From assembly GCF_021648825.1 (NCBI RefSeq), contig NZ_JAKJHS010000010.1:98248-162247 (forward strand): a stretch of 64,000 nt of DNA. Reading direction: 5' to 3'. This DNA is from Rhizobium halophilum. Lineage in GTDB: Bacteria > Pseudomonadota > Alphaproteobacteria > Rhizobiales > Rhizobiaceae. The position numbers were made by a program, and so were the translations under genes. Positions within the stretch are counted from its first letter, which is position 1, and each line of letters opens with the position of its first letter. Below the pieces are notes generated by a model that was not told the origin of the DNA, searched no databases, and saw nothing but the letters and a program-made list of their open reading frames with translations. This document shows, in pieces, positions 39,025 to 47,357 of this stretch.

Positions 39025-39080
39025 ATCGCCCCGTGACGAAGGCTTCGGATATCTCGAAGCTCCCCAACGGAGGTAAACGA

Positions 39081-39347
39081 ATGTACAAGAAACTTCTCGC
39101 AGTATCCGCTCTTTCGCTCGGTCTCGCAACTGGTGCGATCGCCCAGACAAGCGGCGGCTCGATCGGCACCGGCTCGGGCACATCGGTATCTGGCTCATCC
39201 ACGAGCGGTGACACCGTTAACAATCGGACCGATGGCGATGACTGCCAGTCCCGCGGCGAAGACAAGACCGCGATGAACGACACGGCTTCTGTTGCAGGTC
39301 AGGCGAACACGACGGGCGAAACCGTTGTCGCCGACTGCGAAGATTAA
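39081..39347 (+). CDS. Small secreted Ser/Gly/Thr-rich protein
   Basis: An 88-residue protein with a signal peptide (MYKKLLAVSALSLGLATGAIAQ). The mature part is low complexity (TSGGSIGTGSGTSVSGSSTSG) and ends with two Cys (DDCQSRG and ADCED) that could form a disulphide. GGAGG precedes the ATG. Such Ser/Gly-rich exported proteins are common in rhizobia; no function is known. It ends before a strong bidirectional terminator shared with the porin. Confidence 0.65.
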   Translation: MYKKLLAVSALSLGLATGAIAQTSGGSIGTGSGTSVSGSSTSGDTVNNRTDGDDCQSRGEDKTAMNDTASVAGQANTTGETVVADCED

Positions 39348-39367
39348 TTGACTACGTGTAACGAAGA

Positions 39368-39405
39368 AAGGGCCCGCACTCGGTGCGGGCCCTTCCTATT
39401 TTTCT
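39368..39405. terminator. Bidirectional terminator between small secreted protein and porin
   Basis: A perfect 12-bp stem, AAGGGCCCGCAC (39368-39379) with GTGCGGGCCCTT (39383-39394), loop TCG, then TCCTATTTTT on the plus strand. It lies between convergent stops at 39347 and 39413. Confidence 0.85.
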
Positions 39406-39412
39406 GTTCAGA

Positions 39413-40402
39413 TTAGAACGAACGCTGCAGGCGAACGAAACCGAACCACTCGTCGTCGTCGGTAGCTTCGTCGTCCTGGTACTGAACGCTAACCTTCGAC
39501 GTCAGACCTTCAACGATCTTGTAGTCGAGGGTGACGCCAGCGCGCCATGCATCGTCAGAGCCAGCTGCGTCGAGGTTGGTATCCCAGAAGTACTGGAAGC
39601 CCGGGGTCAGCTTGAAGCGATCCGAAACTGCGAAAGCGTATTCAGCAGCAACGGTCCACTCGGAAGCAGCGTAGTAGGAGTTGAAGCCGCTCGACCATAC
39701 ACCAGCGATACCGAGGGTGCCCGGACCAACGTCAGCCGTTACGATACCACGAACAGCACCGTCTTCAGCTGCAAAGTCGTAACCACCGAGGATCTGAGCC
39801 TTGGCTGCACCAAGTGCAAAGCCAACCTGACCTTCGACACCAACTTCGCTGTCAGCATAGAGAGCGTTGTCGCCGAGTTCGTCAACGAAGACGCCAACGG
39901 TGAAGGCATCGCCAACCCACTCGTAACCAATCATGTTCAGACGGTTCGAACCGAGAGCGTCCGTCTCACCCGAGAGACCGATATCCCAGTAGTTGTAGCC
40001 GTAACCAGCCTTGAAACCGCCGAGCTTGATGTAAGCTTCGTCGAGCTCAAGGTCGTTGAAGTCGTTGTCGCCTTCAGCCCAGGTGCGGATGGCGATGAAG
40101 GACTGCAGAGCGCCGAGTTCGGTGTCGGAGCGAGCGTCGAAGCTTACGTAGCCACGAGTACGAGCATTCCACTCGTCACCGCCGAAGTCTTCGTCATAGT
40201 GAACTTCGAAACGAACGTAACCGCCGACCTTGAGGCAGGTTTCGGTGCCCGGGATGTAGAAGTAGCCAGTGCCGAATGCGTCGCAAACGCGAACGTATTC
40301 CATGGGCTCAGGCTCGGCAGCGATGATAGCATCGGCAGCCTGTGCGCCAGAGACTGCTGCGAGGGCAGCAGCGGAGCCGAGAAGAAGGCTCTTGATGTTC
40401 AT
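39413..40402 (-). CDS. Outer-membrane porin (RopA/Porin_2 family)
   Basis: A 329-residue porin with signal peptide (MNIKSLLLGSAAALAAVSGAQA). The mature start (ADAIIAAEPEPMEYVRVCDAFGTGYFYIPGTETCLKVGGYVRFEVHY) carries the two Cys common to rhizobial Porin_2 proteins, and the C-terminal strand WFGFVRLQRSF ends in Phe as needed for BAM recognition. Strongly biased codon use suggests very high expression. GGAGG lies just before the ATG. The opposite strand is open for over 1 kb only because of this codon bias. Confidence 0.93.
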   Translation of the reverse strand: MNIKSLLLGSAAALAAVSGAQAADAIIAAEPEPMEYVRVCDAFGTGYFYIPGTETCLKVGGYVRFEVHYDEDFGGDEWNARTRGYVSFDARSDTELGALQSFIAIRTWAEGDNDFNDLELDEAYIKLGGFKAGYGYNYWDIGLSGETDALGSNRLNMIGYEWVGDAFTVGVFVDELGDNALYADSEVGVEGQVGFALGAAKAQILGGYDFAAEDGAVRGIVTADVGPGTLGIAGVWSSGFNSYYAASEWTVAAEYAFAVSDRFKLTPGFQYFWDTNLDAAGSDDAWRAGVTLDYKIVEGLTSKVSVQYQDDEATDDDEWFGFVRLQRSF

Positions 40403-40934
40403 TTTTGACCTCCAGTCAAAGTTTCGTATGGGTCTGGGTTCTTTTGCTGAAGGACAGCGTTCCCTGCCCCATCCCCGTCGATTGCCAGAAGACGGACGAT
40501 CCACCGCCTCGCTTCCGAGAGTGAAAATACAAGACGGGATCGGTCATGCAATCGGGAACTTGGAGCAATGGTCGTTCGCGCAGTTGCTTACGGCGATCCT
40601 GTTGCTGAAAGGCCACAAATGTGGCGACCACCCCCCAGGAATGTTTAGAGTTGGTTAAGAAAGTGAGGCTCGACAGGCACTTAGGACGAGGTTACGGGCG
40701 CCGAAAGTGCCGTGTTCGCCGAGGCTGACGCCCGAATCGCGCCGCAATGCCGCCGCTTCCCGCGGCGCCGCCGGTCTGCGGTCGGCCCTAGCTCATCCTG
40801 TTACTGCTCTTGAAGAGGTTCAAATCAGGGGACTGATTCTGTCGCGCATCGCCGCCTCCCATCGCCGCGAAAACTGCAAAGTTGTCAGCCATAACCCGGC
40901 GTGCTTCTGCAAAGGCTGCAGCACGCGAGGAGGA
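40403..40934. other. Porin upstream region, no clear gene
   Basis: About 530 bases between the porin start and the next plausible gene. It must hold the porin promoter and 5' leader (minus strand). The plus-strand frame that continues into the next secreted protein is open here, but its sequence (RGAAGLRSALAHPVTALEE) looks non-coding. No repeat or RNA gene was recognised. Confidence 0.4.
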
Positions 40935-41345
40935 TTGGGTATCGGATCGACATTTACCGCCTGCATCGGCCTCGCCATCGCGCTGACGGTCGCAAGCTCC
41001 GCGTTTGCGAATGGCGACGCGTCTGCTGCAACTAAGGAAGTCGCTCCGGGCAGTTCTCTACGGCTCGCTGTCGAAAGTAGTTCCTGTGGCCCCGGATGGT
41101 ATCGCACCTCTGCCGGTACCTGTCGGCGAACGATGCAGCCACCCCCTCGTCCGCCGCAATGGAGGCCGTCTCTCGACCCGCTCGATCCTGCGCCGCCACG
41201 TGTTTCGCCACATCGGGACAAGCAGCGATGGGCGCCGAGCGAACTGCCGGGACCACCGCCGCCTCATCTTCGCTGGACGCCGCCGCCGCCCCCTCCCCGC
41301 TGGCAGGACATGAGGCGGACGTTGCCGGATATCCGGCAGAAGTAG
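40935..41345 (+). CDS. Pro-rich secreted protein, start uncertain
   Basis: The frame encodes a hydrophobic signal-like segment (FTACIGLAIALTVASSAFANG), a CGPGWYRTSAGTCRR motif typical of small rhizobial exported proteins, and a Pro/Arg/Trp-rich tail (PPPRPPQWRP, PPPPHLRWTPPPPPPRWQDM). GAGGAGG lies at 40927-40933, but only a TTG one base later is in frame; no ATG or GTG occurs at proper spacing. The start may be a rare codon, or the start codon may be lost or misread. The protein is likely periplasmic if made. Confidence 0.45.
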   Translation: MGIGSTFTACIGLAIALTVASSAFANGDASAATKEVAPGSSLRLAVESSSCGPGWYRTSAGTCRRTMQPPPRPPQWRPSLDPLDPAPPRVSPHRDKQRWAPSELPGPPPPHLRWTPPPPPPRWQDMRRTLPDIRQK

Positions 41346-41622
41346 CTGCTCTTCGGACAGCTTGGCATCACGTGTCGTTGGGTCGGTGGCACCTAGCCTC
41401 TGAACTTGCTGGGCGCTGGCCAGTTACGGAGCGGGCGTCTCTGCCTCGGTTCTCAGTAGACGCTGCCGTTGCCTCGTGGATGCTGGTCAGCACCGATACC
41501 GACCGGGGAACACTTGAAACGCGCACACTTGGTTTCACGTTACCTCCACTGAGGCATATCGCATGCAGAAGATACCGGTGAAGGCGGACCTTTGCTCCGC
41601 CGCCGATGGCTAAGAGGTGACA

Positions 41623-43425
41623 ATGGCTGTTCGGATCGAAGACTACGCAATGATTGGAGACTGCGAGACAGCCGCCCTGGTTTCCAAAAGCGGCTCAATC
41701 GACTGGCTCTGCCTGCCTCGCTTCGATTCAAGCGCCTGCTTTGCGGCCCTGCTCGGGTCCCAAGATAACGGACATTGGTCGATCACCCCTCGGACACCCT
41801 ACAGCGTCCGACGCAGCTATGTTCAGGATACGCTGGTACTGGAAACGGAATTTGTCACTGACACCGGCACAGTCGCTCTCCTGGATTTCATGCCCCCGAG
41901 GGACGGCTCCAGCAATATTGTCCGGATCGTGGAGGGACGGCTGGGCAAGGTGGAGCTCGAGATCGATCTCGTCATGCGATTCGATTATGGACGCAGCGTC
42001 CCGTGGGTGTCGCATGACCAGGAGGGTCGGCTCACGGCAGTGGCGGGACCGTACCGGCTGACGCTGCAGAGCCCCGTCCACCTGAAGGGCGAAGACTTTC
42101 ACAGCAAGGCTACAGTTACCGTTTGCGAAGGAGAGCGCTTTCCCTTCACCCTCATCCACAGCGCTTCCCACGAACAGCCGCCAACGGCTCAGGATGCGGA
42201 AGCGGCCCTGCAGCAGACGGTGTTCTTCTGGCGAGATTTCGTCAGCCGCGTTCCCGACATCAACAGCTATACAGAGATCGTGAAGCGTTCATTGATCACG
42301 CTGAAGGCGATGACCTACCTGCCGACCGGCGGGATCGTCGCCGCAGTCACAACTTCCCTGCCTGAAAAGATCGGCGGCACCCGCAACTGGGATTACCGCT
42401 ACTGCTGGCTACGCGATGCCACCATGACGCTGATGGCGTTCATGAACCTCGGTTATCTCGAGGAGGCCGCAGCGTGGCGAGAATGGCTGATGCGGACGAT
42501 CGCGGGGACACCGGAACAGATGCAGATCATGTATGGCGTGGGGGGAGAACGTCATCTGCCGGAATGGGAGGTCGACTGGCTGACGGGTTACGAGGGCTCA
42601 TTGCCGGTACGAGTGGGAAACGCGGCGGCAGGACAGTTTCAGCTCGACGTCTACGGTGAAGTGGCTGACGCACTTGCTCAGGCGCGTCGTCAAGGGCTTG
42701 CCGCTCATCCCCGCAGCCCAGCCATCTCGCGCGTGCTCCTCCCGTTTCTCGAACAGGCCTGGCGACGTCCGGATGAAGGCATATGGGAGGTACGTAGCGG
42801 CGCTGCCCATTTCACACATTCAAAGGTCATGGCATGGGTGGCCTTCGATCGTGCAGCACGGCTGGCAAAGGATTTCGGCGCCGACCCCGAGGCGGTGGTA
42901 CGATGGCGTTCGGTTGCAGACGAGATCCACGCCGAAGTCTGCCGCAATGCCTATAACGAAAGACTCGGCAGTTTCGTCCAGTCCTACGGATCGGAGGCGC
43001 TCGATGCCAGCCTTCTGCAGATCCCCCTCGTGGGCTTCCTTCCGCCCGACGATCCTCGCGTCGTCTCGACTGTGGAAGCTATTGAACGCGGCCTGGTTCG
43101 TGACGGCCTTGTTCTACGCTACGAAACCGCGGTCTCGGACGACGGACTTCCCGGCGACGAAGGCGCGTTTCTCGTCTGCAGCTTCTGGCTTTGCGACGCC
43201 TTCGTGCTGATCGGGCGCTATGCAGATGCAAAGCGCCTCTACGGAAGGCTTGCCTCCCTATGCAACGATGTCGGGCTTCTTTCTGAGGAGTACGATCCTG
43301 TTAACAACCGGATGCTCGGAAACTTTCCGCAGGCCTTCAGCCACATCGGGCTCATCAACACCGCGCTGAACTTGGCACGGGTAGAAGGTCCCGCCGAAGA
43401 GCGGTCCGAGAAGGATGATGCCTAA
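41623..43425 (+). CDS. Glycoside hydrolase family 15 protein (glucoamylase/trehalase-like)
   Basis: A 600-residue cytoplasmic protein, with no signal. The N-terminal beta domain starts MAVRIEDYAMIGDCETAALVSKSGSIDWLCLPRFDS, a fold typical of the GH15 family in actinobacteria and rhizobia. The (alpha/alpha)6 barrel has GTRNWDYRYCWLRDATMTLMAF, a WEVDWLTGYEGSLPVRVGNAA block, a catalytic-acid-like segment DEGIWEVRSGAAHFTHSKVMAW, and SEEYDPVNNRMLGNFPQAFSHIGL with the second acid. Some members are trehalases; the substrate is not settled here. AAGAGGTGAC precedes the ATG. Confidence 0.87.
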   Translation: MAVRIEDYAMIGDCETAALVSKSGSIDWLCLPRFDSSACFAALLGSQDNGHWSITPRTPYSVRRSYVQDTLVLETEFVTDTGTVALLDFMPPRDGSSNIVRIVEGRLGKVELEIDLVMRFDYGRSVPWVSHDQEGRLTAVAGPYRLTLQSPVHLKGEDFHSKATVTVCEGERFPFTLIHSASHEQPPTAQDAEAALQQTVFFWRDFVSRVPDINSYTEIVKRSLITLKAMTYLPTGGIVAAVTTSLPEKIGGTRNWDYRYCWLRDATMTLMAFMNLGYLEEAAAWREWLMRTIAGTPEQMQIMYGVGGERHLPEWEVDWLTGYEGSLPVRVGNAAAGQFQLDVYGEVADALAQARRQGLAAHPRSPAISRVLLPFLEQAWRRPDEGIWEVRSGAAHFTHSKVMAWVAFDRAARLAKDFGADPEAVVRWRSVADEIHAEVCRNAYNERLGSFVQSYGSEALDASLLQIPLVGFLPPDDPRVVSTVEAIERGLVRDGLVLRYETAVSDDGLPGDEGAFLVCSFWLCDAFVLIGRYADAKRLYGRLASLCNDVGLLSEEYDPVNNRMLGNFPQAFSHIGLINTALNLARVEGPAEERSEKDDA

Positions 43426-43479
43426 GGGTCACCCGGCGATGGTATCCACACGTTCTTTGCGCACGGTGGCGATGCGTGA

Positions 43480-43671
43480 TCAGCGGGATACCCAACCAGG
43501 CGCGCTATACTGCCGCTGCGAGGGCCACACGATCGGAACAGGATTGGCCCCGCCGTGTTCCTGCACGAGACCTCCCACGGGTTCGGGGGCGACCGGCCTG
43601 GAGGACGTGGCGCAACCTGCAACCGTCAGACACAGCGCTGACATGCTGAGAATCCTCGTGATAGCACCCAT
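43480..43671 (-). CDS. Small lipoprotein
   Basis: A 63-residue protein starting MGAITRILSMSALCLTVAGCATSS, a lipoprotein signal with the lipobox VAGC. The mature part is about 44 residues with Pro, Gly and Val and no recognised domain. GGAGG lies seven bases before the ATG. It converges on the GH15 gene. The lipobox and ribosome site together make it convincing despite its size. Confidence 0.65.
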   Translation of the reverse strand: MGAITRILSMSALCLTVAGCATSSRPVAPEPVGGLVQEHGGANPVPIVWPSQRQYSAPGWVSR

Positions 43672-43764
43672 TATTTTGCCTCCGTCTGCCGAATGATCGG
43701 CCTATACATCTTCTGACTTTTTCATCACGGTCGTGACAGGTTCCGCAGTCTATCCGTGTAGATA

Positions 43765-43799
43765 GCTTCCCAGACGCATTCGTCCAGCACCTGGGAAGC
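43765..43799. repeat. Inverted repeat upstream of the small lipoprotein
   Basis: GCTTCCCAG (43765-43773) and CTGGGAAGC (43791-43799) form a perfect nine-base inverted repeat with a 17-base spacer. It lies 94 bases upstream of the lipoprotein start. It could be a regulator site or an RNA stem; no T-run follows in either direction. Confidence 0.4.
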
Positions 43800-43808
43800 G
43801 CCTGAACA

Positions 43809-43831
43809 GGCACCGGCAATGTGCCGGCGCC
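43809..43831 (-). terminator. Hairpin downstream of the 45-residue secreted protein
   Basis: Arms 43809-43818 and 43822-43831 pair over ten bases with one G-T wobble, loop ATG. It is 16 bases beyond the stop of the small minus-strand gene. Without a T-run it is only a possible terminator. Confidence 0.35.
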
Positions 43832-43846
43832 CGTGTCAGCCGTCGA

Positions 43847-43984
43847 TTATCGGCCGTTCCCTTGGTTGTCGCCCTTTTCCTGGTGGAACCACTGATTATC
43901 AGCGGCAGCGGCCGGCGAAGTGGCGGCTACACCTGCTGCGGAAACGACGGCAGCCATGACAAATGCTTTGATGAACTTGGACAT
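43847..43984 (-). CDS. Very small secreted protein (45 residues)
   Basis: The product starts MSKFIKAFVMAAVVSAAGVAA and continues TSPAAAADNQWFHQEKGDN to a TAA. It has a full signal peptide with a likely AAA cleavage site and a mature peptide of about 17 residues. AAAGGAG lies seven bases before the ATG. The hydrophobic pattern, ribosome site and hairpin after the gene support it; no family is recognised. Confidence 0.6.
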   Translation of the reverse strand: MSKFIKAFVMAAVVSAAGVAATSPAAAADNQWFHQEKGDNQGNGR

Positions 43985-44424
43985 AGTATCTCCTTTCCGT
44001 GAACGTCCGGCCCATGGCGGGAGGTTCGCTTATCAAAAAATGCGGATGATATTCCGCGACCGAGCTAACGTTATCGGTGGCCCGGTGTCAGCATCTGCCG
44101 ACAGCGTGGAGATGGGTTGCGGAACGCCTGGAATAAAGGCGCCAAAACGGAACGCAGTGTTAAGCAGATCAACGCTCAAATCGACGTGACTGAGGTTGTA
44201 GGTCAGCGAGTCTCTCCACAGGAAGAGGCCAGGAAGCTGGTCGGCAGTGCGCTGAAAGACCTCTTTCCATCAGAGATGGTCACGCACCGATCTCCCGAAC
44301 GTCCTCCGAGGTAGCAGTACAGGTTCGAACCGACGATCAAAGGCACCCTTCCTGCGCCCCAATGCGGGCGACCGGCGTGGAAGCGGTGAGCGATGAGACG
44401 CGCCATATATTGTATTGCCACCTG
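43985..44424. other. Intergenic region before gcd end, nothing clear
   Basis: About 440 bases. A TTG-started plus-strand frame at 44117-44314 reads QIDVTEVVGQRVSPQEEARKLVGSALKDLFPSEM, which has some protein-like character but no ribosome site and no family. I found no RNA gene or repeat; a GGTTCGAACC at about 44323 is not part of a tRNA. Confidence 0.4.
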
Positions 44425-47076
44425 TCAGCGTCTCTCCGGCAACCCATAGGCGATGATTGCGTCGCTGATCGGCGTCTCCATGAAATGGTGGCCGCCGGGA
44501 TAGATGATCACGAACTGCCGTCCGGCGACTTCCACCACCAGAGGATTTGCCTGGCCGCCGCCCGGAAGCGCGTCACTCCACAGTGTCTCACCGGTCTCGA
44601 TGTCGATCGCCCGGATCAGGTTGTCCGTCGTGGCGGCGATGAAGATCAGCCCGCCTGCGGTGACCGCCGGACCTCCATTGTTCGGGGTACCGATGGTGAG
44701 CGGCAGCATGGATGGAATGCCGAAGGGGCCGTTGCGGCGCGCCGAGCCGAAGGGATGATCCCAGACGGTGTCGCCGGTGGCCAGATCGATCGCCCGAATT
44801 CCGCCATAGGGCGGCTCCTTGCATAGGAGCCCGGTATAAGGAACGCGCCAGCCAGCATTCACGTCGATCGCGTAAGGGGCGCCGATCTGCGGCCCGGCTT
44901 CGCCGAGCGGGCCTTCGTCGTCGGATGCCGGCTCATAGATCGGCCTCACGTCCGCTTTGTCCGCCTCCTCGCGCGGCACCAGCCGGTTGTGGTTCGGCAT
45001 GTTGTTATAGTTGGCAATCAGCAGCCCGCGTTCCGGGTCCACCGCCACGGAGCCCCAGTCATTGCCGCCATTATAGCCCGGATACTGGATCCAGTGCTGG
45101 TCGCTTGTCGGCGGCGTGTAGATGCCGTCGTAATGGGACCGGCGGAACTGGATGCGGCACCAGAGCTGGTCGATCGGTGACATGCCCCACATGTCCGCCT
45201 CCTCCAGACGCGGAAAGGCCAGCGTGTGATAGGTGGAGAAAGGCTGCGTCGGCGAAAGATAGTCCGGCTCGACGCCGCCCTGCGGCACCGGACGCTCCTC
45301 GACCGGGAAGAGCGATTCACCCGTCTCGCGGTTGAGAATGAAGATATCGCCCTGCTTCGACGCGAGGATGACGGCGGGCACGGTGCCGCCATCTATCGGG
45401 AAGTCGATCAACGTTGGCTGGCTGCCGAGATCGTAGTCCCAGACATCGCGGTACACTGTCTGGAAATGCCACGCGGGCTGCCCGGTCGTCACGTCCAGAG
45501 CAACGAGCGCGGTCGAGTATTCGTTCTCCTGTTCGCTGCGGTTGGAGCCGTAGTAGTCGACGGCAGAATTGCCCATCGGCAGAAAGACGTAGCCGAGTTC
45601 CTCGTCGCCAGCGGCGATGGTCCACATGTTGGGCGTTCCACGGGTGTAAACTTCCTCCGGCCCCGCCTGGCTCGTATCGCCGGGGCGGCCCAGGTCCCAG
45701 GCCCATTCGAACTCGCCGGTGACGGCGTCGAAGCCGCGGATGACGCCGGAGGGGGAATCTTCCGCATTTCCGTCCGTCACCTGTGCACCGACCACGACGA
45801 CGCCGCGCACGATGGTGGGCGGTGAGGTCATGGCGTACCAGCCGGGCACCGTTTCACCCAGGCCGCGCTCCAGAAAGACCATGCCGTTTTCACCAAAGCC
45901 GGTGCAGAGCTGGCCGGTCTCGGCGTCGACGGCGATCAGGCGCGCATCGAGCGTACCCCAGATGATGCGGGTTGCGCAGAGGTCATAAGGATCAACGTCC
46001 GGCACCTCGAAATAGGATACGCCGCGGCAGGTTGCGCCGTAAGGGATCGCGTCCGCCGGCACCTGGGGGTCATAGCGCCACTCCTCCTTGCCTGACTGCG
46101 CATCGATCGAGATGATCTTGCCCATGGGGGTGCAGGCGAAGAGCTTTTCACCGATTTTCAGCGGCGTGTTCTCAGGCGAATACTTTCCCTCCGCCTCGGG
46201 TGACGGAAGGTCACCGGTATTGAACTCCCAGATGCGCTCGAGCTGGCCGACGTTTTCGGGCGTGATCTGGGTCAATGGCGAGTATTTCGTGCCATGCAGG
46301 TTGCCGCCCCAGGCCGGCCAATCGGCGCCAGTTTCGCGCATGGCAAGCGCCGGCCGATCCTCTTCGGCGGACTGCCCTTCGGGCGCGGGGTCACGGGGAA
46401 CCTCGGGATTGATGACGATACCACTTTCCGTATCGAGCGCTGGCTGACGTCCCGGAATCTGGTCAGCCAGAGGCTCGGCAGGCTCTGCCGGAGCGACAGT
46501 ACCGCTATCGACGGGGGGTGCCGGAGCAATGATGCCGCTGTCCGCAGGTGGCCGCTCCGGACTTTGCGGGGCGGGAGCCGTCCCCTCCTCCGTCTCGGCC
46601 TGCGCCAGGACGGTGGTCGGCCGAATCCAGGGCGCAGCGGTTAAGCCAATCCCCAGGGCTGCCAGCACGGCCATGGCGGTCGCCATTCCGTGGCGGCGGG
46701 TGCCTGGGTGCGGGTCGCGACGGCGCAGCGCCGGAATGGCGAGGAGCACCAGCAGCAGGATGACGGTGGGCGCGACCAGTCGGGGGACGAGTGGCCATCC
46801 CTGAAGTCCGACCTCCCAAAGCGCCCAGAATACGGTGAAAATAAAGGTTGCCGCGTAGACGAGCACGCTGGAGTGGCGCCCCATCACCATCAGCACACCC
46901 GACACCAGCAGGCCAGTGCCGGCGACAGCGTAGTACCACGAGCCGCCGAGGACGATCAGCCAAATCCCGCCTCCGCCAATCACGAGTCCGAGCAGCACCA
47001 GGAGGATGCCGAGTGCCATGGAGTACCATCGGCTGACGCGATGAGATTTGTCGTGATGCTCCGTCGAGTTCGTCAT
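44425..47076 (-). CDS. gcd: Membrane-bound PQQ-dependent glucose dehydrogenase with long linker
   Basis: An 883-residue quinoprotein. Residues 17-150 form five membrane helices (MALGILLVLLGLVIGGGGIWL, ALWEVGLQGWPLVPRL). Residues 160-247 are a Pro/Glu/Ala-rich linker. The eight-bladed propeller starts at WPAWGGNLHGTKYSPLTQITPENV and has PIDQLWCRIQFRRSHYDGIYTPP, typical of mGDH, and the C-terminal QFVIIYPGGHHFMETPISDAIIAYGLP. It oxidises glucose to gluconolactone in the periplasm and reduces ubiquinone. The protein is about 85 residues longer than E. coli Gcd (796), accounted for by the linker. GGGGAG precedes the ATG. An EcfG-like promoter lies 35 bases upstream. No PQQ synthesis genes occur in this window. 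Confidence 0.92.
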   Translation of the reverse strand: MTNSTEHHDKSHRVSRWYSMALGILLVLLGLVIGGGGIWLIVLGGSWYYAVAGTGLLVSGVLMVMGRHSSVLVYAATFIFTVFWALWEVGLQGWPLVPRLVAPTVILLLVLLAIPALRRRDPHPGTRRHGMATAMAVLAALGIGLTAAPWIRPTTVLAQAETEEGTAPAPQSPERPPADSGIIAPAPPVDSGTVAPAEPAEPLADQIPGRQPALDTESGIVINPEVPRDPAPEGQSAEEDRPALAMRETGADWPAWGGNLHGTKYSPLTQITPENVGQLERIWEFNTGDLPSPEAEGKYSPENTPLKIGEKLFACTPMGKIISIDAQSGKEEWRYDPQVPADAIPYGATCRGVSYFEVPDVDPYDLCATRIIWGTLDARLIAVDAETGQLCTGFGENGMVFLERGLGETVPGWYAMTSPPTIVRGVVVVGAQVTDGNAEDSPSGVIRGFDAVTGEFEWAWDLGRPGDTSQAGPEEVYTRGTPNMWTIAAGDEELGYVFLPMGNSAVDYYGSNRSEQENEYSTALVALDVTTGQPAWHFQTVYRDVWDYDLGSQPTLIDFPIDGGTVPAVILASKQGDIFILNRETGESLFPVEERPVPQGGVEPDYLSPTQPFSTYHTLAFPRLEEADMWGMSPIDQLWCRIQFRRSHYDGIYTPPTSDQHWIQYPGYNGGNDWGSVAVDPERGLLIANYNNMPNHNRLVPREEADKADVRPIYEPASDDEGPLGEAGPQIGAPYAIDVNAGWRVPYTGLLCKEPPYGGIRAIDLATGDTVWDHPFGSARRNGPFGIPSMLPLTIGTPNNGGPAVTAGGLIFIAATTDNLIRAIDIETGETLWSDALPGGGQANPLVVEVAGRQFVIIYPGGHHFMETPISDAIIAYGLPERR

Positions 47077-47110
47077 GAGCGGCTCCCCAATGCTGCAGAT
47101 GTGAAAACTC

Positions 47111-47135
47111 AACAAGGGCGGAAACCGAATGTTCC
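47111..47135 (-). promoter_or_regulatory. Candidate EcfG/RpoE2-type promoter of gcd
   Basis: On the minus strand GGAAC (47135-47131), 16-base spacer, TGTT (47114-47111), 35 bases before the gcd ATG. It matches the general-stress sigma pattern GGAAC-N16/17-CGTT at all but one base. Confidence 0.5.
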
Positions 47136-47223
47136 AGTCAGGGAGCATCAGAATGCTCACAAAGCTGCGCCGGGATCTTTTCATGCGGAGCAGCAAGTTT
47201 CCAAGATGCCGCTGGAGATTAAC

Positions 47224-47248
47224 GGAACCCCGCGCTGCGTTTCCGATT
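47224..47248 (+). promoter_or_regulatory. Weak EcfG-like element upstream of the copper-binding protein gene
   Basis: GGAAC at 47224-47228, 18 bases, then TT at 47247-47248 (-10 reads GATT). It fits the looser GGAAC-N18/19-TT form described for S. meliloti RpoE2. It is 110 bases from the start of the four-helix protein, which is rather far. Confidence 0.25.
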
Positions 47249-47357
47249 CTCCAAGGGTGGATTGCATTAGGCCCTGGGCGCCTCGTCCAACCCGCAAGCC
47301 GGATGGGTAGGAAAGCATCATCCCCACCATCCCGTTTCAGTGTATAGGAGAATAAAA

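Noticed and set aside
39383..40408. Long open frame of 341 codons opposite the porin
   Set aside because: It is the exact antisense of a highly codon-biased porin gene, has no ribosome site and no family pattern. The openness follows from the porin's codon use.
44117..44314. 65-codon frame with partly protein-like sequence
   Set aside because: It begins with TTG, has no ribosome site and no recognisable family. It could be a remnant, but I cannot support it as a gene.
44310..44335. GGTTCGAACC resembling a tRNA T-arm
   Set aside because: No acceptor, D-arm or anticodon stem could be formed around it; it is simply a palindrome.
47077..47357. Search for a CueR-type copper operator upstream of the copper-binding protein
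   Set aside because: No dyad of the ACCTTCC-type was found, so copper control through CueR is not supported.
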